From a bacterium (GTDB lineage: Bacteria > Bacillota > Bacilli > Lactobacillales > Streptococcaceae), in contig CAJNDO010000005.1 in assembly GCA_905221545.1 (NCBI GenBank), positions 100,609 through 164,608 on the forward strand: a stretch of DNA of 64,000 bases. Direction: 5' to 3'. Positions within the stretch are counted from its first letter, which is position 1. Each line of letters starts with the position of its first letter. Of this stretch, positions 57,786-64,000 are shown one piece after another. Position numbers and translations under genes: made by a program. The notes beneath the pieces are model-generated. The model did not search any database, was not told where the DNA came from, and worked only from the letters and a program-made list of their open reading frames with translations.

Positions 57786-59744
57786 ATGAATACAAAAAAG
57801 CGTGTTCTTAGCGCAGGCCTGACCTTTGCGGCTGCTTTGCTTTTAGTTGCTTGCGGACAATCAGGTTCAGATACAAAAACTTACTCATCAACCTTTAGTG
57901 GAAATCCAACTACATTTAACTATTTATTAGACTACTATGCTGATAATACATCGATTATAACCAACCTAGTTGATGGCTTGCTTGAAAATGACAACCACGG
58001 GAACCTAGTTCCATCTTTGGCAGAAGACTGGTCTGTTTCAAGCGACGGTCTGACTTATACCTACAAATTGAGAAAAGATGCCAAATGGTTCACGGCTGAC
58101 GGTGAAGAGTACGCCCCAGTCAAGGCACAGGATTTTGTGACAGGTATCAAGTATGCAGTGGATAATAAATCACAGGCCATTGACCTGATTCAAAATTCAA
58201 TCAAGGGATTGAATGATTATATTACAGGAGCGGATTCTGACTTTTCTAAGGTTGGGGTGAAGGCAATCGACGACCAGACTGTTGAGTATACTTTGGCACG
58301 CCCAGAGCCTTACTGGAACTCAAAAACGACCAACAGTATTCTTTTCCCAGTAAATGAAGAGTTTCTAAATTCAAAAGGGAAAGATTTTGGTATTCTATCT
58401 CCAGATAGTATTCTTTACAGCGGACCTTATTTGTTAAAAGATTTCACATCAAAATCATCGATCGAGTATGTGAAAAATCCGCATTACTACGATCATGACA
58501 AAGTATCGATTGAACACGTGAAATTGGCTTACTTTGATGGCTCAGACCAAGAATTGACCATCCGTAACTTTGAAAGTGGAGCTTATTCAATCGCTGGGGT
58601 TTATCCAAATAGTTCTAACTTCGTCAAGACCAAAGAAAAATATAAGGATAATATCGTTTATAGCTTGCAGGATAAGACTTCTTGGTACTTCAATTTCAAC
58701 GTCAACCGTAAGGCCTACAACCATACGTCTAAAACGACAGATGAGCAGAAGAAGTCAACTGAGACAGCTGTCTTGAACAAGAACTTCCGTCAAGCAGTGA
58801 ACTTTGCCTTGGACCGCACAGCCTATTCTGCCCAGTCAAATGGGGAAGAAGCGGCTAGCAAGACCCTTCGTAACACCCTAGTGCCTCCTACATTTGTCCA
58901 AGTTGGAGACAAGACCTTTGGAGAAGTAGTCGCTTCTAAATTGGTCAACTATGGCACAGAATGGTCAGATATTAACTTGGCAGATGCTCAGGATGCCTAT
59001 TTTAACAAAGAAAAAGCCCAAGCAAAATTTGCGGAAGCTAAAAAAGAATTGGCAAGTCAAGGTGTGACTTTCCCAATTCACTTGGATGTTGCTGTTGATC
59101 AAACAAGTAAAAATGCTGTGACAGGCATGAACTCTGTTAAGCAGACTCTGGAGTCAGTTTTAGGGGCTGATAACATTGTCATTGATGTTCAGCAACTTTC
59201 AACGGATGATTTTAATAACGTAGCCTTTTTGGCACCAACACCAGCTGATCGAGACTACGATTTGAACTTTGATGGTTGGGTGGGTGACTATCAGGATCCA
59301 TCAACCTATCTCAATCCTTTCAATGCCGAAGATGGATTCTACCTCAAGATTTTTGGACTAGATGCCCAAGAAGATAAAGCTAAAATTGCTAGCTTGGGGC
59401 TTGATACCTATACCAAGATGCTCAAAGATGCAGATAGCGAAAATAAAGATGTAGCCAAACGCTATGAAAAATATGCTGAAGCACAGGCTTGGATGATTGA
59501 CAATTCTCTGATCATGTCAGCTATGTCAAGTGGTGGAACAGCATCTGTCACCAAAGTAACGCCATTTACAAGAGGTTATTCATTGGTCGGCATCAAGGGT
59601 GACGGCAATAACTACAAGTACATGAAACTGCAAAAAGATACTGTGACGACTAAGCAGTTTGAAGAAGCTAAGACTAAATGGGAGCAAGAAAGCAAAAAAG
59701 CGGTCGAAAAAGCTCAAAAAGAAGCAGAACATCATGTTAAATAA
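57786..59744 (+). CDS. aliD: Oligopeptide-binding lipoprotein, AliD-like
   Basis: 652 residues, family 5 peptide-binding lipoprotein. Lipobox LLVACGQSGS with the Cys near residue 23. GLLENDNHGNLVPS and AEDWSVSSDGLTYTYKLR mark it as an Ali paralogue, but it has drifted more than the others (for example FNYLLDYYADNTSIITN near the start). It is second after dexB, where null-capsule strains carry aliD (aliB-like ORF2). Promoter overlaps a perfect dyad rather than a CodY-like box, so it may be controlled apart from aliC and aliA. AAAGGAG precedes the ATG. Confidence 0.85.
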   Translation: MNTKKRVLSAGLTFAAALLLVACGQSGSDTKTYSSTFSGNPTTFNYLLDYYADNTSIITNLVDGLLENDNHGNLVPSLAEDWSVSSDGLTYTYKLRKDAKWFTADGEEYAPVKAQDFVTGIKYAVDNKSQAIDLIQNSIKGLNDYITGADSDFSKVGVKAIDDQTVEYTLARPEPYWNSKTTNSILFPVNEEFLNSKGKDFGILSPDSILYSGPYLLKDFTSKSSIEYVKNPHYYDHDKVSIEHVKLAYFDGSDQELTIRNFESGAYSIAGVYPNSSNFVKTKEKYKDNIVYSLQDKTSWYFNFNVNRKAYNHTSKTTDEQKKSTETAVLNKNFRQAVNFALDRTAYSAQSNGEEAASKTLRNTLVPPTFVQVGDKTFGEVVASKLVNYGTEWSDINLADAQDAYFNKEKAQAKFAEAKKELASQGVTFPIHLDVAVDQTSKNAVTGMNSVKQTLESVLGADNIVIDVQQLSTDDFNNVAFLAPTPADRDYDLNFDGWVGDYQDPSTYLNPFNAEDGFYLKIFGLDAQEDKAKIASLGLDTYTKMLKDADSENKDVAKRYEKYAEAQAWMIDNSLIMSAMSSGGTASVTKVTPFTRGYSLVGIKGDGNNYKYMKLQKDTVTTKQFEEAKTKWEQESKKAVEKAQKEAEHHVK

Positions 59745-59773
59745 TGAGAAATAGCTTTTTCAAGGAAAATCAT

Positions 59774-59806
59774 AAAGACAAACATCAGTTTTGGTGCTTG
59801 TCTTTT
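59774..59806 (+). terminator. aliD terminator
   Basis: AAAGACAAACA and TGCTTGTCTTT pair with one A-C mismatch and run into T residues. Confidence 0.75.
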
Positions 59807-59869
59807 TAAATCACTCGGCTATGGAAAACTGAGAAATGATTTGTTTTGTGCTAAAATAGATTGAAACCA

Positions 59870-60020
59870 ATACTCAATGAAAATCAAAGAGTAACTGGGA
59901 AGCTAGCTCAAAGTACAGCTTTGATGAGGTGGTAGATAGAACTGACGAAGTCAGCTCAAAATAGTGTTTTGAGGTTGCAGATGGATGCTGACGTGGTTTG
60001 AAGAGATTTTCGAAGAGTAT
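59870..60020 (-). repeat. BOX element, about 151 bp
   Basis: ATACTCAATGAAAATCAAAG to TTTTCGAAGAGTAT, with a boxB-like middle (GAACTGACGAAGTCAG). It fills most of the gap between aliD and glf. Its right end is 17 bases from a possible extended -10 (TGCTATAGT, 60035-60043) for glf. Confidence 0.9.
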
Positions 60021-60079
60021 AAGATTCTCTTTTTTGCTATAGTTAAGGAGATGTAAAGATAAGTGATAAGGAAGAGACT

Positions 60080-61180
60080 ATGTACGACTATCTAATCGTT
60101 GGTGCTGGTTTGTCAGGAGCAATTTTTGCTTATGAGGCGACCAAGCGTGGGAAAAAAGTAAAAGTTATTGATAAACGTGACCACATTGGTGGAAATATCT
60201 ACTGTGAGAATGTAGAAGGAGTCAATGTTCATAAATATGGTGCCCATATCTTTCATACTTCTAACAAGAAAGTTTGGGATTATGTGAATCAATTCGCTGA
60301 ATTTAACAACTATATCAATGCGCCTCTAGCTAATTACAAGGGTAGCCTTTATAATCTCCCTTTCAATATGAATACTTTCTATGCTATGTGGGGGACAAAA
60401 ACTCCTCAAGAGGTAAAAGATAAGATTGCTGAGCAAACAGCTCATATGAAGGATGTTGAACCTAAAAACTTGGAAGAACAGGCTATTAAGTTGATCGGTC
60501 CAGATATTTATGAAAAATTGATTAAAGGATATACTGAAAAGCAATGGGGACGTTCTGCTACTGACCTTCCACCCTTTATCATTAAACGTCTACCAGTTCG
60601 TTTAACCTTTGATAATAATTATTTTAATGACCGTTACCAAGGGATTCCAATTGGGGGGTATAACGTTATCATCGAAAATATGCTCAAGGATGTAGAAATA
60701 GAACTTGGCCTTGACTTTTTTGCCAATCGACAAGAATTAGAGGCTTCTGCTGAAAAGGTTGTCTTTACAGGGATGATTGACCAATACTTTGATTATAAAC
60801 ATGGTGAGTTAGAATACCGTAGTCTTCGTTTTGAGCATGAAGTTCTAGATGAGGAAAACTATCAAGGAAATGCAGTTGTTAACTATACAGAACGTGAAAT
60901 TCCTTATACTCGCATTATTGAACACAAGCACTTCGAATACGGAACGCAACCAAAGACAGTTATTACGCGTGAATATCCTGCTGACTGGAAGCGTGGTGAT
61001 GAACCTTATTATCCAATCAATGATGAGAGAAATAATGCCATGTTTGCTAAATATCAAGAAGAAGCAGCACAGAACGATAAGGTAATTTTCTGCGGACGTT
61101 TGGCTGATTATAAATACTACGACATGCATGTGGTTATTGAACGGGCCTTGAATGTAGTCGAGGAAGAGTTGGGACGTTAA
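60080..61180 (+). CDS. glf: UDP-galactopyranose mutase
   Basis: 366 residues, full length. FAD-binding motif GAGLSGAIFAYEATKRG at the N-terminus, then DKRDHIGGNIYCENVEG and YGAHIFHTSNKKVWDYVNQF, all typical. Makes UDP-galactofuranose, a sugar donor for cell wall or capsular polysaccharide. In capsule loci of the mitis group glf is a usual late gene. Here it is the only sugar gene left between aliD and aliA, and it looks intact, so a galactofuranose-containing polymer is possibly still made with enzymes encoded elsewhere, or the gene is a remnant of a lost cluster. AAGGAAGAG precedes the ATG. Confidence 0.95.
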   Translation: MYDYLIVGAGLSGAIFAYEATKRGKKVKVIDKRDHIGGNIYCENVEGVNVHKYGAHIFHTSNKKVWDYVNQFAEFNNYINAPLANYKGSLYNLPFNMNTFYAMWGTKTPQEVKDKIAEQTAHMKDVEPKNLEEQAIKLIGPDIYEKLIKGYTEKQWGRSATDLPPFIIKRLPVRLTFDNNYFNDRYQGIPIGGYNVIIENMLKDVEIELGLDFFANRQELEASAEKVVFTGMIDQYFDYKHGELEYRSLRFEHEVLDEENYQGNAVVNYTEREIPYTRIIEHKHFEYGTQPKTVITREYPADWKRGDEPYYPINDERNNAMFAKYQEEAAQNDKVIFCGRLADYKYYDMHVVIERALNVVEEELGR

Positions 61181-61624
61181 CGCAAGGATTCTGTCATTTT
61201 AGAATTTTTGCTATTTAAGATTTTTAGAAGTAAAGCGAACAAGATTGTTTTCTGTCGGTCAGAAGAGAATCGATGTTGGCTTTTTGTTTTGTGCAGATGG
61301 GTAATTTATACTTATGTAGAATCAAAGAGCATCTTTTTCTTGGTAGTTTGCTCAAGAAATATCATAACCCAAGTATGTACTTTGAAATTCAACAGTTTTT
61401 ATAAGTATTTCTGTATTCTAGGGAATCAATGTTAGAGTTTTTGGTAAAAACTATATTCTCAAAAAAGGAAAATTTATACTCTTTTGATTTTAAATAAGTA
61501 TAAAACAGGCTACTACTTGATATTTAGAGATATCGTCAACAAGCCCTTTGTTATGTGAATTAGTTAAGAAATAGTTAATATTATTCATATTTTTACAACC
61601 TTATTGTTTAAAAAATAATTTTCA
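61181..61624. other. Intergenic stretch, no gene recognised
   Basis: AT-rich, about 440 bases. A 75-residue frame at 61208-61435 has no ribosome site and Cys/Phe-rich composition like random AT-rich sequence. It may be decayed capsule or transposase sequence, but nothing can be named. Confidence 0.5.
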
Positions 61625-61639
61625 AAAATTCTGAAAATT
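61617..61639 (+). promoter_or_regulatory. Overlapping CodY-like boxes before aliA
   Basis: AAAATTCTGAAAATT (61625-61639) matches 13 of 15 consensus positions. A second, 12-of-15 match begins at 61617 and overlaps it, the tandem spacing seen at other CodY targets. The box ends three bases before the -35. Confidence 0.7.
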
Positions 61640-61642
61640 GTA

Positions 61643-61671
61643 TTGACAGGACTTGAAAAAGAGTCTATAAT
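61643..61671 (+). promoter_or_regulatory. aliA promoter (full consensus)
   Basis: TTGACA and TATAAT exactly 17 bases apart, a rare perfect match. Confidence 0.9.
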
Positions 61672-61696
61672 GAATAAAAAAACGAAGGAGAAGACT

Positions 61697-63676
61697 ATGA
61701 AAACAAGAAAAGTATTGGCTCTTGCGGGAGTGACTTTATTAGCAGCGGGTGTTTTAGCTGCTTGTTCTGGGGGCTCAGGTGCTAAAGGTGAGCAGACCTT
61801 TGCCTTTACCTATGAGACCCACCCAGATAATCTCAACTACTTAACAACTGGTAAGGCAGCAACTGCTGACATTACTAGTAATGTGATTGATGGATTGCTT
61901 GAAAATGATAAATATGGGAACCTTATTCCCTCAATGGCAGAGGACTGGTCAGTTTCTAAGGATGGCTTGACCTACACTTATAAGATTCGTCAGGATGCCA
62001 AGTGGTATACATCTGAGGGAGAAGAGTATGCTCCTGTTAAGGCTCAGGACTTTGTGACAGGTCTTAAATATGCAACAGATAAGAAATCAGAAGCCCTTTA
62101 CTTGGTACAAGATTCAATTAAAGGTTTGGACGCATATGCTAAAGGGGAAAATAAAGATTTCTCTCAAGTCGGGATTAAAGCGCTTGACGATCAAACAGTC
62201 CAATACACTTTGAACAAACCTGAAAGTTTTTGGAATTCTAAAACAACTATGGGTGTACTTGCGCCAGTCAATGAAGAGTTTTTGAATTCAAAAGGGGATG
62301 ATTTTGCCAAAGCTACGGATCCAAGTAGTATCTTGTACAATGGTCCTTATTTGTTGAAATCTATTGTAACCAAATCTGCTGTTGAATTTGCTAAAAATCC
62401 GAACTACTGGGATAAGGACAATGTCCATATTGACAAAGTTAAATTGTCATTCTGGGATGGTCAAGATACTAGTAAACCTGCAGAAAACTTTAAAGACGGT
62501 AGCCTTTCAGCAGCTCGTCTCTATCCAACAAGTGCAAGTTTCGCAGAGCTTGAGAAAGAGATGAAGGACAATATTGTCTATACGCAACAAGACTCTACAA
62601 CTTATGTAGTGGGGACAAACATCGACCGTCAGTCCTATAAATATACTTCTAAGACTAGTGAAGAACAAAAGACATCTACTAAAAAGGCTCTCTTAAACAA
62701 GGATTTCCGTCAGGCTATTGCCTTTGGATTTGACCGTACAGCCTATGCCTCTCAGTTGAATGGACAAACTGGAGCAAGCAAAATCTTACGTAATATCTTT
62801 GTTCCACCAACATTTGTTCAAGCAGATGGTAAAAACTTTGGCGACATGGTCAAAGAAAAATTGGTGACTTACGGGGATGAATGGAAGGATGTCAATCTTG
62901 CTGATGCACAAGATGGTCTTTACAATCCAGAGAAAGCCAAGGCCGAATTTGCTAAAGCCAAATCAGCTCTACAAGCTGAGGGAGTACAATTCCCAATTCA
63001 CTTAGATATGCCTGTTGACCAAACAGCAACTACAAAAGTTCAGCGTGTCCAATCTATGAAACAATCCTTGGAAGCAACTTTAGGAACTGATAATGTCATT
63101 ATTGATATCCAACAATTGCAAAAAGATGAAGTGCTTAATGTAACTTTATTTGCAGAAACAGCTGCTGGCGAAGATTGGGATATCTCAGATAACGTTGGTT
63201 GGTCTCCAGACTTCTCAGATCCATCAACTTATCTTGATATCATTAAGCCTTCAGTAGGGGAAAATACGAGAACTTACCTAGGATTTGATTCAGGAAAAGA
63301 CAATGAAGCGGCTAAGAAAGTTGGTCTCAATGATTATGATAAAATGGTCAATGAAGCAGGGGAAGAAACTACAGATGTTACAAAACGTTATAACAAGTAT
63401 GCCGAAGCTCAAGCATGGTTGACAGATAGTGCCCTAGTCATTCCAACGACATCTCGTACAGGGCGTCCAATCTTGTCTAAGATGGTACCATTTACGATAC
63501 CGTTTGCACTAGCAGGAAACAAGGGGACAAGCGAACCGCTCCGATACAAATACTTGGAACTTCAAGACAAGGCAGTTACTGTGGATGAATACCAAAAAGC
63601 TCAAGATAAATGGATGAAAGAAAAAGAAGAATCCAATAAAAAAGCGCAAGAAGACCTTGCAAAACATGTCAAATAA
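61697..63676 (+). CDS. aliA: Oligopeptide-binding lipoprotein AliA
   Basis: 659 residues. I chose ATG 61697 (MKTRKVLALAGVTLLAAG) because GAAGGAG lies just before it and the lipobox LLAAGVLAACSGG then sits at the normal distance; a longer in-frame start would lie within the -35 region. GLLENDKYGNLIPS, AEDWSVSKDGLTYTYKIR, LLNKDFRQAIAFGFDRTAY and the end QEDLAKHVK match pneumococcal AliA as remembered almost throughout. It is the fixed right flank of the capsule locus in pneumococci. Feeds peptides to the Ami transporter. CodY-like boxes precede a consensus promoter. Confidence 0.95.
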   Translation: MKTRKVLALAGVTLLAAGVLAACSGGSGAKGEQTFAFTYETHPDNLNYLTTGKAATADITSNVIDGLLENDKYGNLIPSMAEDWSVSKDGLTYTYKIRQDAKWYTSEGEEYAPVKAQDFVTGLKYATDKKSEALYLVQDSIKGLDAYAKGENKDFSQVGIKALDDQTVQYTLNKPESFWNSKTTMGVLAPVNEEFLNSKGDDFAKATDPSSILYNGPYLLKSIVTKSAVEFAKNPNYWDKDNVHIDKVKLSFWDGQDTSKPAENFKDGSLSAARLYPTSASFAELEKEMKDNIVYTQQDSTTYVVGTNIDRQSYKYTSKTSEEQKTSTKKALLNKDFRQAIAFGFDRTAYASQLNGQTGASKILRNIFVPPTFVQADGKNFGDMVKEKLVTYGDEWKDVNLADAQDGLYNPEKAKAEFAKAKSALQAEGVQFPIHLDMPVDQTATTKVQRVQSMKQSLEATLGTDNVIIDIQQLQKDEVLNVTLFAETAAGEDWDISDNVGWSPDFSDPSTYLDIIKPSVGENTRTYLGFDSGKDNEAAKKVGLNDYDKMVNEAGEETTDVTKRYNKYAEAQAWLTDSALVIPTTSRTGRPILSKMVPFTIPFALAGNKGTSEPLRYKYLELQDKAVTVDEYQKAQDKWMKEKEESNKKAQEDLAKHVK

Positions 63677-63709
63677 AGATAAGGGAGTTGGTTTGTAGCC
63701 GACTCCTTT

Positions 63710-63868
63710 ATATTCTTCGAAAATCTATTCAAACCACGTCAGCTTCCATCTGCCACCTCCAAACAGTATTTTGAGCTGACTTCGTCAGTTCTCTCCACAA
63801 CCTCAAAACATTGTTTTGAGCAACCTGCGGCTAGCTTCCTAGTTTGCTCTTTGGTTTTCATGGAGTAT
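63710..63868 (+). repeat. BOX element, about 159 bp
   Basis: ATATTCTTCGAAAATC to ATGGAGTAT, with boxB-like GAGCTGACTTCGTCAGTTC and a boxC. Its ends are more diverged than in the other copies. Confidence 0.85.
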
Positions 63869-63884
63869 TAGCTATCTTGTAGTA

Positions 63885-63922
63885 AAAAATCCTGAGAATT
63901 TCTAACTCTCAGGATTTTTTTT
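63885..63922 (+). terminator. Terminator downstream of aliA
   Basis: AAAAATCCTGAGA and TCTCAGGATTTTT pair around a 9-base loop and run into T residues. Confidence 0.85.
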
Positions 63923-63972
63923 AGGCTCTATAATATTTGTAGTGGGTAAATCCCTATAGATATTATGGAGCT
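63923..63972. repeat. Imperfect inverted repeat near window end, possible insertion sequence end
   Basis: GCTCTATAATATTTGTAGTG and its near complement (CCTATAGATATTATGGAGC) flank a short loop. I recall similar sequence upstream of ISL3-family (IS1167-type) transposases in pneumococci, but the transposase would lie beyond the window, so this is only a guess. Confidence 0.4.
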
Positions 63973-64000
63973 TTTTTGTGTAGAAAAAAAGTCCCATATG

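Noticed and set aside
61208..61435. Plus-strand frame of 75 codons after glf
   Set aside because: No ribosome site, residue make-up like random AT-rich DNA, and no recognisable motif.

Overview
The window is a low-GC Firmicute chromosome segment that reads as a mitis-group Streptococcus (S. mitis, S. oralis, S. pseudopneumoniae or an unencapsulated pneumococcus-like strain). The grounds are a choline-binding surface protein, six BOX repeats, the ilvB-ilvN-ilvC-ilvA and pbpX-mraY-clpL-luxS-dexB gene orders, the fused GlnH-GlnP transporter, and three Ali-type oligopeptide lipoproteins. From memory, blocks that lie apart in sequenced pneumococci (ilv to trk to ribU; pheS/pheT; rplM/rpsI; the dexB-aliA region) are joined here in another order, which favours a commensal relative over S. 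pneumoniae itself. No rRNA, tRNA, prophage or CRISPR array was seen.

Layout. 1-3188: 3' part of a large choline-binding protein. 3486-8201: branched-chain amino acid genes behind a CodY-like box. 8202-9247: degenerate stretch with a possible Fst-type toxin relic and a small HTH-like protein. 9491-11796: polar amino acid ABC transporter (minus strand). 11935-18379: DUF2207 membrane protein, uppP, dinB, pflB. 18657-21449: TrkH/TrkA potassium uptake. 21637-25832: SAM hydrolase, UPF0397 S component and ECF energising module. 25866-28167: strong promoter with a structured RNA before trmL, FMN riboswitch with ribU, PAP2 phosphatase. 28195-33377: ParB-like small protein, frameshifted GNAT gene, Phe T-box leader, pheS-GNAT-pheT. 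33613-36776: ABC-2 exporter, then rplM-rpsI behind a structured leader. 37319-37757: intact Fic antitoxin with a dead fic gene. 37852-44282: GH31 glycosidase, peptide transporter dtpT, and a regulator/DUF3278/glutathione peroxidase operon. 44449-48964: rsmH-ftsL-pbpX-mraY. 49013-53682: CtsR-controlled clpL, luxS, DUF1846. 53835-63676: dexB-aliC-aliD-glf-aliA.

The most notable region is the last one. The interval between dexB and aliA is the usual capsule (cps) site of the mitis group. Here it holds no capsule synthesis genes, only two extra oligopeptide-binding lipoproteins and a UDP-galactopyranose mutase. This is the arrangement described for null-capsule strains. Nutrient control links it to the rest of the window: CodY-like boxes (13 of 15 matches) stand before ilvB, dtpT, aliC and aliA, and dexB has a cre-like site. 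Thus amino acid synthesis, di/tripeptide import and oligopeptide sensing or uptake probably respond together to branched-chain amino acids and GTP. aliD instead carries a perfect inverted repeat over its promoter.

Other points of note: pbpX carries the active-site variant SAMK and further substitutions typical of beta-lactam-resistant PBP2x; the fic gene has decayed beside its intact antitoxin; a GNAT gene is broken in a T7 run; several cis-acting RNAs are readable (FMN riboswitch with a long extra arm, Phe T-box, L13 leader, an unassigned leader or sRNA before trmL).
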